Assembly: GCA_021770655.1 (NCBI GenBank)
Contig: JAETQO010000017.1
Location: 33,266-97,265 of the forward strand
Length of the DNA stretch: 64,000 bases
Reading direction: 5' to 3'
Source of the DNA: Ruminococcus sp.
Lineage (GTDB): Bacteria; Bacillota; Clostridia; Oscillospirales; Ruminococcaceae
In this document: positions 8,103 through 16,365 of the stretch, in pieces
Position numbering within the stretch: position 1 is the first letter of the stretch
Layout: every line of letters begins with the position of its first letter
The notes under the pieces: model-generated
Told to the model about the DNA's origin: nothing
The model's input: only the letters and a program-made list of their open reading frames with translations
Databases searched by the model: none
Position numbers and translations under genes: made by a program

Positions 8103-8456
8103 ATGGATAAATGCAATGAAAAAATGAATGTTGAAAATACGGATACAATTGACAGCCTTGCTTACGAAAAAGACTCATTTACGTTGATATTGCTTTTGTC
8201 GGACGGAATGGACTGGACGGATAAAAACAGGCACTTACTGCTTTTGCGTGAAAAGCTGAATTCTTATATCCGATATATCGATACAAAGCAATATACAGAA
8301 AAATATTCCGATGTAAGAAAAATAGAGGTGCGTGTCAGCTTTTTGTTCAAAGAACCTGATGAGTGCTGTTATCTACTGGAAAGAGCAGGTTTGGTGCTTA
8401 AAAATATTTTTGAGAATACAGAGCTTAAAATCGAACATGGTACAAATGATTCATGA
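8103..8456 (+). CDS. DUF6572-like protein
   Basis: The 117-residue protein has the pattern NTDTIDSLAYEKDSFTLILLLSDGMDW followed by HLLLLREKLNSYIRYI, matching my recollection of DUF6572, a small soluble family of unknown function. No signal peptide or membrane helix is present. It lies between ruvC and ruvA, 50 bases after ruvC and 64 before ruvA, all on the same strand. Co-transcription with the ruv genes is likely, but a repair function cannot be inferred from position alone. Confidence 0.6.
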   Translation: MDKCNEKMNVENTDTIDSLAYEKDSFTLILLLSDGMDWTDKNRHLLLLREKLNSYIRYIDTKQYTEKYSDVRKIEVRVSFLFKEPDECCYLLERAGLVLKNIFENTELKIEHGTNDS

Positions 8457-8520
8457 TATATCTGATTCTGATTTGTATTATGAAAATAAACCTTAAAAAA
8501 TTCTTTTGGGAGAATTATTT

Positions 8521-9120
8521 ATGATATATTGTTTAACGGGAAAGCTTATACATACGGAAGCGAATTTAGCGGTGATTGAATGTGCGGGAGTGGGATATGC
8601 CTGCAAAACTACCTTTTCAACTTTGCAGAAAATCTCAGGAAAGGAAACGGTGACTCTTTATACTCATCTTGCAGTAAAGGAGGACGATGTTTCGCTTTTC
8701 GGCTTTGCAACGCAGGAAGAACTTAAAAGTTTCAGACTGCTTATTTCCGTTTCGGGAGTAGGACCGAAAGCCGGGCTTGCTGTTTTGTCGAGCTGTACGC
8801 CTTCGCAGTTTGCGCTGGCTGTTGCTACGGGAGATTCCAAAGCGTTCACCAGAATAAAGGGCATAGGCGCAAAGACTGCGCAGAGAATAGTGCTTGAGCT
8901 TAAGGACAAGGTCGCAAAGGAAAACACTATTTCCGTAAGAGGAAACGGCGGTGCGGAATTTACATCGGTTCAGGGCGGCGCAGTGGAAGAGGCTGTTACG
9001 GCTCTTGTGGTGCTTGGCTATTCCGAATCGGAGGCGCTGTCGGTCATCTCCAAGCTTGACCCTGATCTGAGCGTTGAGGAGCTTATCAAAAAAGCGCTTA
9101 TCGGGCTGGCTAAATTTTAG
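8521..9120 (+). CDS. ruvA: Holliday junction branch migration protein RuvA
   Basis: RuvA binds four-way junctions as a tetramer and loads RuvB. The 199-residue protein has the N-terminal OB fold (MIYCLTGKLIH... VGYACKTT), tandem helix-hairpin-helix motifs SVSGVGPKAGLAVLS and RIKGIGAKTAQRIVLELKDK, and the C-terminal RuvB-binding domain near residue 150 (AVEEAVTALVVLGYSE). The ATG at 8521 follows GGGAGAA. It lies 63 bases upstream of ruvB, as in many Firmicutes. Confidence 0.96.
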   Translation: MIYCLTGKLIHTEANLAVIECAGVGYACKTTFSTLQKISGKETVTLYTHLAVKEDDVSLFGFATQEELKSFRLLISVSGVGPKAGLAVLSSCTPSQFALAVATGDSKAFTRIKGIGAKTAQRIVLELKDKVAKENTISVRGNGGAEFTSVQGGAVEEAVTALVVLGYSESEALSVISKLDPDLSVEELIKKALIGLAKF

Positions 9121-9183
9121 GCTCGGAACCATTGCGGTATTGTACAGCCTTTGTATGAATAAAAATGAAAGGAGAGTTCCGTA

Positions 9184-10221
9184 ATGATTGAAAAGGGAGA
9201 GTTCGACATTGACAGGATCGTTACCCCCAAGGAAACCGTTTCGGAAACTACGGACGATTTTGAAGTAAGTCTTAGACCTAAAACTCTTGACGAATACATC
9301 GGTCAGGAAAAGGTCAAGGAGAATCTGAAAATATATATCCAGGCGGCTAAGAACAGAGGCGACAGTCTTGACCACGTTCTGCTGTACGGCCCTCCGGGAC
9401 TGGGAAAGACTACGCTTTCCACAATTATCGCTCATGAAATGGGAGTTAATATAAGAACAACTTCGGGACCGGCTATTGAAAAGCCGGGAGATCTGGCGGC
9501 TTTGCTTACAAACCTTGAAAAGGGCGACGTTCTGTTTATTGACGAGATACACCGTCTTTCAAGACAGGTCGAGGAGGTGCTTTATCCTGCGCTGGAGGAC
9601 TATGCGCTGGATATTATTATGGGAAAAGGTCCTGCGGCGCGCTCCATAAGGATAGAGCTTAACAAGTTTACTCTTATCGGTGCAACGACCAGAGCGGGAC
9701 AGCTTTCCGCTCCGCTGAGAGATCGTTTCGGCGTTATACAGCGTCTGGATCTGTATGATACCGAACAGCTTACGGATATTGTAAAACGTTCGGCTATAAT
9801 TCTTGGTGTTGCCTGCGACGACGAGGGCGCAGTGGAGATAGCAAAGCGCTCCAGAGGAACGCCGAGAATCGCCAACAGATTTCTTAAAAGGGTACGGGAT
9901 TTTGCCGAAGTAATGGGCAACGGCAGGATAACCGCCGACATTGCGAAAATTGCTCTTAACAGAATGGACGTTGACAAGCTCGGTCTTGACGCTATGGATA
10001 AAAGACTGCTTATGATGATAATAAAGGGTTACGGCGGAGGGCCTGTGGGACTTGAAACTCTTGCGGCGGCTATCGGAGAAGAGTCGGTCACCATTGAAGA
10101 CGTTTGCGAGCCCTATCTTATGCAGTTGGGCTTTCTGTCCAAAACTCCGAGGGGACGTGTGGCGACTCAGCTTGCTTACGACCACTTGGGAATACTCAAA
10201 GACGGACAGACTCATTTGTAA
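9184..10221 (+). CDS. ruvB: Holliday junction branch migration helicase RuvB
   Basis: RuvB is the hexameric AAA+ motor that drives branch migration on RuvA-bound junctions. Of 345 residues, the Walker A motif is GPPGLGKTT near residue 61 and Walker B is LFIDEIHRL. Sensor 1 is IGATTRAG, the arginine finger is in PLRDRFG, and the winged-helix C-terminus includes [17 protein letters not shown] and [16 protein letters not shown]. Length and motifs are standard. AAAGGAGAG precedes the ATG. The ruvC/A/B set is complete in this cluster. Confidence 0.97.
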   Translation: MIEKGEFDIDRIVTPKETVSETTDDFEVSLRPKTLDEYIGQEKVKENLKIYIQAAKNRGDSLDHVLLYGPPGLGKTTLSTIIAHEMGVNIRTTSGPAIEKPGDLAALLTNLEKGDVLFIDEIHRLSRQVEEVLYPALEDYALDIIMGKGPAARSIRIELNKFTLIGATTRAGQLSAPLRDRFGVIQRLDLYDTEQLTDIVKRSAIILGVACDDEGAVEIAKRSRGTPRIANRFLKRVRDFAEVMGNGRITADIAKIALNRMDVDKLGLDAMDKRLLMMIIKGYGGGPVGLETLAAAIGEESVTIEDVCEPYLMQLGFLSKTPRGRVATQLAYDHLGILKDGQTHL

Positions 10222-10241
10222 ATCAGAGATCGGGTTTGAAT

Positions 10242-10718
10242 ATGGAATATGAGATAAGAAAAAAGACTGCGGATCTTGCTGAAGATTTTGCCTGTGTTAT
10301 ATACACTGCTTGGGGAGAAACATACAAAGGTCTTATACCAGACAGCATACTTGACGGACGTTCTATGGATCGCTGGGCGCAAAGGGCAAAAGAAAATCCC
10401 GAAAACAAGTATATTGCCTTTTCAAAAGGAAACGCTGTGGGGGTTGTCGGATTTTTGCCGCAGGCAAGAGATTTTGTTACCGATAAGGAAAGCGGCGAAA
10501 TAGTCGCTTTATATGTTTTGAAAGAATATCAAAAACAGGGTATAGGCAGGGCGCTAATGAATACTGCCTTAAAAGATATTTCATCAGAAAGGGTCACACT
10601 TTTCGTTTTAAAAGGCAATGAAAACGCTTTGGAATTTTATAAGCATATGGGATTTGAATTGACCGGAAAAGAACTTTTTGATAACGGTTTGACAGAACTT
10701 GAAATGATAAAAAGATAA
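10242..10718 (+). CDS. GNAT-family N-acetyltransferase
   Basis: This 158-residue GNAT enzyme has the acetyl-CoA binding motif EYQKQGIGRALM (motif A, Q/RxxGxG/A) after the beta-4 strand IVALYVLK. Motif B is ENALEFYKHMGFELTGKE. The substrate is unknown; small GNATs acetylate amines of metabolites, antibiotics or protein N-termini. The ATG at 10242 begins family-like sequence, although its ribosome binding site is weak. It sits 20 bases after ruvB and 28 before glmM, so it is probably in the same transcript. Confidence 0.8.
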   Translation: MEYEIRKKTADLAEDFACVIYTAWGETYKGLIPDSILDGRSMDRWAQRAKENPENKYIAFSKGNAVGVVGFLPQARDFVTDKESGEIVALYVLKEYQKQGIGRALMNTALKDISSERVTLFVLKGNENALEFYKHMGFELTGKELFDNGLTELEMIKR

Positions 10719-10746
10719 TTACATAACTTGAAAGAAGGATTTTATT

Positions 10747-12090
10747 ATGGGAAGATTATTCGGAACGGACGGAGCGAGAGGCGTTGCGATAACCGAGCTT
10801 ACCTGCGAGCTTGCTATGCAGATAGGCAGAGCGGCGGCTATGGTGCTTGCCAAGGAATGTGAGCATAAACCGAAAATTATTATCGGAAAGGATACCAGAA
10901 TTTCGGGAGATATTCTGGAGTCGGCACTGGTAGCCGGAATTTGCTCGGTCGGAGCAGACGCGCATATTTTAGGAGTAGTTCCTACTCCCGCGGTAGCAAT
11001 GCTTGTGAAAAAGTACAATGCGGACGCCGGAGTTATGATCTCGGCATCGCACAATTCTGTGGAGTTCAACGGAATAAAGCTTTTCTCCGGTAACGGATTC
11101 AAGCTTTCAGATGAGATCGAAAACGAGATCGAAGAGCTTATCCTTGACAAGCCCGAACAGATCGCTCTGAAAGACGGCTGTGAACTTGGTCATATTTATT
11201 ATGAAAAAGAGGCGGTCTGGGATTACATACGCTATGTAATGAAAACCGTGCAGACAGATTTTAACGGTATCAAGGTAGCGTTGGATTGTGCGAACGGTTC
11301 GGCTTCGGTATGCGCTCAGAGAATTTTTGAGGGTCTCGGCGCAAAGTGCGTAATGCTTAACGACAAGCCCGACGGAACCAATATAAACGAGAACTGTGGT
11401 TCTACCCATATTGAGGGCTTGCAGAAAGCAGTAGTTGAAAATCACTGTGACATTGGTCTTGCCTTTGACGGCGACGCCGACAGATGTCTTGCGGTAGACG
11501 AAAAGGGAGAGCTTATCGACGGAGATAAGATACTTGCAATATTCTCTAAATATATGAAGAATATGGGCATACTTAAAAATAACGCCTGCGTGGTTACGGT
11601 CATGACAAATCTTGGATTTTTTAAGTTTGCAAAAGCAAACGGTATCGTAGCGGCAACCACAAAGGTAGGCGACAGATATGTGCTTGAGGAAATGCTGAAA
11701 GGCGGTTATAATGTGGGCGGCGAGCAGTCGGGACATATTATTCTGCTTGATTACGCCAACACGGGCGACGGTGAACTTACGGGAACAAAGCTTCTCACTA
11801 TTCTCAAATGCACGGGCGAAAAAGCGAGTGAGCTTGCATCCTGTATGGAGTGTTATCCGCAGGTGCTTGTAAACGTAAAAATTACTGCTGATAAAAAGGG
11901 CATGTGGGATAAGATTCCTGAGATAACCGAGGCTATTGATATGTACGCCGAAAAGCTTGGCGACGATGGAAGGATACTTGTACGCGAGTCGGGAACAGAA
12001 CCGCTTGTAAGAGTTATGATAGAGGGTAAGAGAACAGGAATTATTACCGAGTATGCACATAAGATCGCGGAGCTTATTGAGGAGATGTAA
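10747..12090 (+). CDS. glmM: Phosphoglucosamine mutase GlmM
   Basis: GlmM converts glucosamine-6-phosphate to glucosamine-1-phosphate on the way to UDP-GlcNAc for the cell wall. The 447-residue protein begins GRLFGTDGARG, has the phosphoserine loop MISASHNSVEFNGIK near residue 100, the magnesium site DGDADRC, and the phosphate-binding RESGTEPLVRVMIEG near the end. In many Firmicutes glmM follows cdaA-cdaR; here cdaA and cdaR are about 43 kb away. GAAGGA precedes the ATG. Confidence 0.96.
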   Translation: MGRLFGTDGARGVAITELTCELAMQIGRAAAMVLAKECEHKPKIIIGKDTRISGDILESALVAGICSVGADAHILGVVPTPAVAMLVKKYNADAGVMISASHNSVEFNGIKLFSGNGFKLSDEIENEIEELILDKPEQIALKDGCELGHIYYEKEAVWDYIRYVMKTVQTDFNGIKVALDCANGSASVCAQRIFEGLGAKCVMLNDKPDGTNINENCGSTHIEGLQKAVVENHCDIGLAFDGDADRCLAVDEKGELIDGDKILAIFSKYMKNMGILKNNACVVTVMTNLGFFKFAKANGIVAATTKVGDRYVLEEMLKGGYNVGGEQSGHIILLDYANTGDGELTGTKLLTILKCTGEKASELASCMECYPQVLVNVKITADKKGMWDKIPEITEAIDMYAEKLGDDGRILVRESGTEPLVRVMIEGKRTGIITEYAHKIAELIEEM

Positions 12091-12096
12091 CTTTCT

Positions 12097-12381
12097 GTGG
12101 AAGAATATCTGAAAGATTTTGAAATAACCGTTACACTGTTGCCGGAACACCGATTCGGGATCAACGTTTTCAGGGGCGGCGAGAATATGTCGCTTACAAT
12201 GGCAATATGCGAATTTGCAAATTATATGGATTGGTTTTATGATATTGTCGTAAAATCAGAATACGACAGTAAATTCGGTTTTGTGTGCGAATGCAAAGAT
12301 AAATGTACGGACGAAAACAAGCTTAAAACATACGTTGAAATGTTCATTTTTGAGAACCGCAACGTTTTTGATACAAAATAA
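12097..12381 (+). CDS. Small hypothetical protein
   Basis: The 94-residue soluble protein has no family I recognise. It contains MSLTMAICEFANYMDWFYDIVVKS and a cysteine-bearing segment CECKDKCTDENK. The GTG start is six bases after the glmM stop, and GGAGATG within the end of glmM could act as its ribosome binding site, suggesting translational coupling. Fifteen bases separate it from the downstream methyltransferase. Its coding status rests on tight operon packing and amino-acid composition rather than homology. Confidence 0.55.
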   Translation: MEEYLKDFEITVTLLPEHRFGINVFRGGENMSLTMAICEFANYMDWFYDIVVKSEYDSKFGFVCECKDKCTDENKLKTYVEMFIFENRNVFDTK

Positions 12382-12395
12382 AGGAAAATCAAGGT

Positions 12396-13271
12396 ATGAG
12401 AATAACACAAAACTGGAAAAATTACAGGATATTAGATACTACCGACGGCGACAAGCTTGAAAGCTGGGGCGGAAAGATACTTGTAAGACCCGACCCTCAG
12501 ATAATTTGGAAATCTCCCAAGCGAAGCGATATGTGGGGGAAAGCCGACGGAGTTTATCACCGTTCCTCAAAGGGCGGCGGCGAGTGGGAGTACAAGCGCA
12601 GACTGCCCGAAAGCTGGAATATATCTTACGGAGAGCTTAAGTTTATAATTCGTCCCACAGGCTTTAAGCATACCGGGCTTTTTCCCGAGCAGGCTGTAAA
12701 CTGGGACTTTATGGCGGATAAGATAAGAAATGCCGGCAGACCGATAAAGGTTCTGAACTTATTCGCTTACACGGGCGGAGCGACTTTAGCCTGTGCAAAC
12801 GCAGGCGCAAGCGTTTCCCACGTTGACGCTTCAAAGGGAATGGTGCAGTGGGCGAGAGAAAACGCCGCTGTTTCAGGCTTGTCTGATAAGCCTATACGCT
12901 GGCTGGTGGACGACTGTGAGAAATTTGTCAAGCGTGAGATAAGGCGTGGAAACTTTTACGACGCTGTGGTTATGGATCCTCCGAGCTACGGCAGAGGTCC
13001 GGGCGGCGAGGTCTGGAAGCTTGAGGACTGCATTTATGATCTGGTAAAGACTTGTTCGGGCGTTCTGAGCGACGATCCGCTTTTCTTCCTGCTCAACAGC
13101 TATACCACAGGACTTTCGCCGTCGGTTATGGCATATATCCTGAACGATGTGCTGGGTACACGTTTCGGCGGAAAGGTCACTGCGGACGAGATAGGCTTGC
13201 CCGTTGAGGCGACCGGGGGCGTTCTGCCTTGTGGTTCAACAGCTATATGGACAGCAGACGCAGTCTGCTAA
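12396..13271 (+). CDS. Class I SAM-dependent rRNA methyltransferase (RlmI/RlmK-like)
   Basis: The 291-residue protein has a Rossmann SAM-binding core: motif I LNLFAYTGGATLACANAGA near residue 120, the acidic VDASKGMVQWAREN, and the catalytic DPPSYGRG near residue 197. This DPPS motif and the FAYTGG loop are those of the RlmI/RlmK L-type cytosine-5 or guanine-N2 23S rRNA methyltransferases. The N-terminal PUA domain of full-length RlmI is absent, which is common in the short Firmicute members. The exact target nucleotide is not deducible. It follows the small hypothetical gene by 15 bases. Confidence 0.82.
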   Translation: MRITQNWKNYRILDTTDGDKLESWGGKILVRPDPQIIWKSPKRSDMWGKADGVYHRSSKGGGEWEYKRRLPESWNISYGELKFIIRPTGFKHTGLFPEQAVNWDFMADKIRNAGRPIKVLNLFAYTGGATLACANAGASVSHVDASKGMVQWARENAAVSGLSDKPIRWLVDDCEKFVKREIRRGNFYDAVVMDPPSYGRGPGGEVWKLEDCIYDLVKTCSGVLSDDPLFFLLNSYTTGLSPSVMAYILNDVLGTRFGGKVTADEIGLPVEATGGVLPCGSTAIWTADAVC

Positions 13272-13295
13272 GACAAGCAAACGGAGAATGACGAA

Positions 13296-13691
13296 ATGGA
13301 CGACGGCAAAACTAAAAGCAGAAAAAAGAAAATCATACTTATACCCGTGATCATAATCGCATTTGCGCTGTATTCGCATTATGTATTCAGAACGTGGAAT
13401 CCTGCTGAGGCTTTTGAGACGTGGAAAAGCGTTTCTATAAAAGGTAATGATATCGAGATCATTCGCGAGGGTATATATTCAAGCGGAGACACAACAGGTC
13501 TTAACATTGGCTATGTTTTTGTAAGCTATGGCTGTTCCAAAGAGGAGGCAATGAATAAAATGGGCTTTTACAAATATGGAGACGGAGCGGACTACAGAAC
13601 GTGTGAATGTGGAACCCACGCAGTAATATCAGGTAAGTTTTACTATCTGGGCGGTTATATGATGAAATACCGTATTGTCGGTATTTGCTGA
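13296..13691 (+). CDS. Membrane-anchored hypothetical protein, paralogue of the next gene
   Basis: This 131-residue protein has a basic N-terminus (KTKSRKKK), one membrane helix at residues about 12-30, and a small outer domain. The pattern EGIYSSGDTTGLNIGYVFV...CSKEEAMNKMGF...MMKYRIVGIC is repeated in the adjacent lipoprotein (EGYYCGEGD...NVGYIYF...FSEEEAMEKAGF...LLTYRVVGAC). The two are tandem paralogues with different anchors. I do not recognise the family. The end overlaps the region just before the next gene by a 14-base gap, so they are co-transcribed. Confidence 0.7.
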   Translation: MDDGKTKSRKKKIILIPVIIIAFALYSHYVFRTWNPAEAFETWKSVSIKGNDIEIIREGIYSSGDTTGLNIGYVFVSYGCSKEEAMNKMGFYKYGDGADYRTCECGTHAVISGKFYYLGGYMMKYRIVGIC

Positions 13692-13705
13692 GAAAGGATA
13701 ACATT

Positions 13706-14086
13706 ATGATAAAATTGCTTGCGCTGTCTGCGGCGGCAATCTGTACGGTTTTCCTTTGCGGCTGCGGAGTTAAAACGGGAGAAGAGATCGCAGCTCAATA
13801 CGGTATAAACGGCGAAGGTTTTATTCATTTAAAAGAGGGGTATTACTGCGGAGAGGGCGACTGTACAAAGGAGCATAATGTGGGATATATTTATTTCACC
13901 GACGCTTTTTCCGAGGAAGAAGCAATGGAAAAAGCGGGCTTTCACGATGAAGGTGAAACAGTGGGGAAAGGAGAAGAAAAGCAAAAAGCGTTCACCTCCG
14001 ACAGACACGCCACTACCGTTATTTTATCCATTGAGGATTACGATGATGGGCATTTGCTTACATACAGAGTTGTAGGCGCTTGCTGA
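13706..14086 (+). CDS. Small lipoprotein, paralogue of the preceding gene
   Basis: The 126-residue protein has a signal peptide MIKLLALSAAAICTVF and lipobox LCGC, so it is a predicted lipoprotein. The mature part shares with the upstream gene the order EGYY, NVGYIYF, EEEAMEKAGF and a final YRVVGAC. The ATG at 13706 is preferred because AAAGGA lies 7 bases upstream and it begins the signal peptide; the longer frame from 13685 adds residues before it. The function is unknown. It is followed after 14 bases by an aminoglycoside adenylyltransferase-like gene. Confidence 0.75.
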   Translation: MIKLLALSAAAICTVFLCGCGVKTGEEIAAQYGINGEGFIHLKEGYYCGEGDCTKEHNVGYIYFTDAFSEEEAMEKAGFHDEGETVGKGEEKQKAFTSDRHATTVILSIEDYDDGHLLTYRVVGAC

Positions 14087-14100
14087 GAAAGGGTGATTCG

Positions 14101-14964
14101 ATGATTAAAATGCGTACCGAGCAGGAAATGTTTGATACGGTAATCAATACCGCAAAAGAGGACGAGCGGATACTGGCAGTAATGCTGAACGGTTCACGCT
14201 CAGACCCTCACGCTGTCAAGGACGTTTATCAGGATTACGACATTGTTTATTTTGTGACGGACGTTAAGCCCTTCTGGAACAACACAAAGTGGCTGGAGGA
14301 AAAATTCGGGAAGATAGCCGTTATGCAGACTCCTGAAACTATGGGGCTTATTCCGCCGGATAATGACGGAAAATTTGTGTTTCTTACTATCTTCGAGGAC
14401 GGGAACCGTATAGATTTGACGATAACAAGCAAGCCTTATGTCGATAACGGCGAACCTGCAGTGGTTTTGTTTGACAAGACAGGAGTGCTGGCGCAGGTAA
14501 ATCCGAGAGATGATTTTTGGTTTATTGAGCCGCCGACGGAAAAGTTTTTTCACGACTGCTGTAACGAATTCTGGTGGTGCCTTAACAATGTTGCTAAGGG
14601 AATTGCAAGGGACGAACTGCCGTATGTGATGAATATGTTTAATTGCGTAGTCCGTGAAATGCTTGACAAAATGACGGAATGGTATATCGGAATGAATTAT
14701 GATTTCAGGGTTTCTGCCGGTAAATCCGGGAAGTATTTTAAAAAGTATCTTCCGGGTGAGCTTTATAAAATGTACGCCGCGACATATTCGGACAGCGATT
14801 ATGAAAATATATGGAAAGCGGTTTTTAAAGCTTGTGAGCTTTTCCGCAGAATAGCTTTAGAAATCGCACAGCGTTTCGGCTATGGATATAATGCGGCTGA
14901 AGATGAAAATATGATGAACTATATGACAATAATTAAGAAAGGAATGTTTGAAAATGGGATTTGA
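14101..14964 (+). CDS. aadE: Aminoglycoside 6-adenylyltransferase-like protein (AadE/ANT(6) family)
   Basis: The 287-residue protein matches the ANT(6) nucleotidyltransferase family along its length. It starts MRTEQEMFDTVINTAKEDERI after a short lead, has the active-site AVMLNGSRSDP and the metal-binding acidic pair in QDYDIVYFVTD, then FEDGNRIDLT and the conserved CCNEFWW. Known members adenylate streptomycin with ATP. Many chromosomal Clostridia homologues have not been tested, so resistance is not established. It lies in an operon of accessory genes with no mobile element next to it, and overlaps the next gene by 11 bases. Confidence 0.85.
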   Translation: MIKMRTEQEMFDTVINTAKEDERILAVMLNGSRSDPHAVKDVYQDYDIVYFVTDVKPFWNNTKWLEEKFGKIAVMQTPETMGLIPPDNDGKFVFLTIFEDGNRIDLTITSKPYVDNGEPAVVLFDKTGVLAQVNPRDDFWFIEPPTEKFFHDCCNEFWWCLNNVAKGIARDELPYVMNMFNCVVREMLDKMTEWYIGMNYDFRVSAGKSGKYFKKYLPGELYKMYAATYSDSDYENIWKAVFKACELFRRIALEIAQRFGYGYNAAEDENMMNYMTIIKKGMFENGI

Positions 14965-16300
14965 TTTAGACGACATCAAGAAAACTATCGACAAGATCGA
15001 TGATAAGATCCCCGATGATGTAAAGAAAAAAGCAAAGGAGCTTGCGACTAAGGAGAATTTTGAAAAGCTCAAGGATAAAGCTGAGGATCTGCTGAAAAAA
15101 GACGACAAGGGCAAAAAAGGAAAAGAAGGGCAAATAAGGAGCAAAGCAATGAAACTTCACGATTTGCCGAACATTGGCGCTGTGCTTGAAAAACAGCTTA
15201 TCGCTGTAGGTATAGATACTCCCGAAAAGCTTAGGAATGTCGGTACAGAGGAAACATTTTTAAGACTGAAAGCGTATGACCCGGGTTCCTGCCTGCATAA
15301 GCTTATGGCAATAGAGGGCGCTGTGCAGGGTATACCAAAAAAGGAGATAAGCCCGGAGCGTAAGGCACATCTGAAAAGCTTTTTTGATTCGCTCGGGGGA
15401 GGTCTGATAATGGACAGCTATATTTATATGTACGGTATGGTCATGACCACGGAAAGCTTTCTGCTGAGCTGGGATTATCCGGAAGCAGACGGTTACTGCG
15501 AAATAAAGGAAAAGTACTTTCAGCTTGGCGGCGAGACAGGAACTGCCGCGGCAGTACTTTGCAGTCTGGGAGCGAATGTCAAGCTTGGCGGAACTCATAT
15601 CGGAAACCGCAACAGAAAGCTTATACTTGATTATTTTTCTGATAAGACCGCCGACACAAGCGAACTTGTTTACGAGGATTACGAAGGCGTTATCGATTAT
15701 GTAATGATAGACAGGAATACAAGGACCTGTTTCGGAGAATTCGGAAAGCATTTTTCCAGAAAAGAACCGTTTTACGAGCTGCCCTGCGAAGAGTCTGTTA
15801 TGAATGCGCAATGTATCGGCGCAGACCCGTTCTTCGGCGATGAGATAGCAAAGCTTTCGGTAAAGCATTCAAAGCCTTACGCTACTATTGATTGCCGTCA
15901 CGATAGCTATATGAATATGCACTGTGCGGTCAACGCCGTATCCCATCAGTATGTCGATGACAATTACAGTGATATGAGCTACGAAGATGCTTTTAAGCTG
16001 TATACCGACTGTACCGACGGGCTTGTGATATTTACGCTGGGTGAAAAGGGTGCAATGTACGGCAGAAAGGGTGAAGAGCCTAAATACTGTCCGGGATTCA
16101 GCGTTGATGACGTTTCAACACTGGGTGCGGGTGACTGCTTTAAGGCCGGTACTGTTTACGGACTTTATAAAGGTATGGACGACGATCGGCTTGTGCGGTT
16201 TGCCTGTGCAACTGCGGCGATTGCCTGCACAAAGTTTCCCATACCTCTTGATCCGCCGACGCTCGACGAGATAAACGATCTTATGAATAACGCAGAATAA
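14954..16300 (+). CDS. Three-module reading frame: helical peptide + TfoX C-terminal domain + PfkB kinase
   Basis: One open frame encodes three units. Residues 1-65 are lysine/aspartate-rich amphipathic helix (DLDDIKKTIDKIDDKIP). Residues 66-152 match the TfoX C-terminal domain (LHDLPNIGAVLEKQLIAVGI). From residue 153 it is a PfkB sugar kinase with FQLGGETGTAAAVLCSLGA and the catalytic STLGAGDCFKAG. Each junction has a strong internal start site (ATG 15149 after AAGGAG; ATG 15410 after GGGGGAGG) and a stop codon just upstream in the +1 frame. The kinase from 15410 is 296 residues, the normal family size. It is therefore either a true fusion or three genes merged by single-base changes in A and G runs. 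The kinase substrate is unknown. Confidence 0.75.
   Translation: MGFDLDDIKKTIDKIDDKIPDDVKKKAKELATKENFEKLKDKAEDLLKKDDKGKKGKEGQIRSKAMKLHDLPNIGAVLEKQLIAVGIDTPEKLRNVGTEETFLRLKAYDPGSCLHKLMAIEGAVQGIPKKEISPERKAHLKSFFDSLGGGLIMDSYIYMYGMVMTTESFLLSWDYPEADGYCEIKEKYFQLGGETGTAAAVLCSLGANVKLGGTHIGNRNRKLILDYFSDKTADTSELVYEDYEGVIDYVMIDRNTRTCFGEFGKHFSRKEPFYELPCEESVMNAQCIGADPFFGDEIAKLSVKHSKPYATIDCRHDSYMNMHCAVNAVSHQYVDDNYSDMSYEDAFKLYTDCTDGLVIFTLGEKGAMYGRKGEEPKYCPGFSVDDVSTLGAGDCFKAGTVYGLYKGMDDDRLVRFACATAAIACTKFPIPLDPPTLDEINDLMNNAE
15135..15151 (+). promoter_or_regulatory. Internal ribosome binding site and ATG (TfoX module)
   Basis: AAGGAG (15136-15141) is 7 bases from ATG 15149, and an out-of-frame TAA (15135-15137) overlaps it. 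This is the layout of a gene boundary rather than the middle of a gene. Removing one A from the A-run at 15113-15118 would end the upstream frame at this TAA. Confidence 0.6.
15395..15412 (+). promoter_or_regulatory. Internal ribosome binding site and ATG (PfkB module)
   Basis: GGGGGAGG (15395-15402) is 7 bases from ATG 15410, and an out-of-frame TGA lies at 15405-15407. Removing one G from the G-run would end the TfoX frame at this TGA, three bases before the kinase start. Confidence 0.6.
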
Positions 16301-16365
16301 TTTTGCGGATCGGTCGTTGATGTAACGCATTTTGATTTAAGATTTCCGATTAAGGAGGAATTATT

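Noticed and set aside
8635..9552. Long minus-strand open frame across ruvA and ruvB
   Set aside because: It is the antisense shadow of two certain genes, with basic, Ser-rich low-complexity translation and no family motif.
11107..12150. Long minus-strand frame opposite glmM
   Set aside because: Antisense shadow of glmM with no ribosome binding site or family pattern.
14101..14964. The adenylyltransferase-like gene as part of a mobile resistance cassette
   Set aside because: No integrase, transposase or flanking repeat is adjacent, and it is tightly packed in a local operon.
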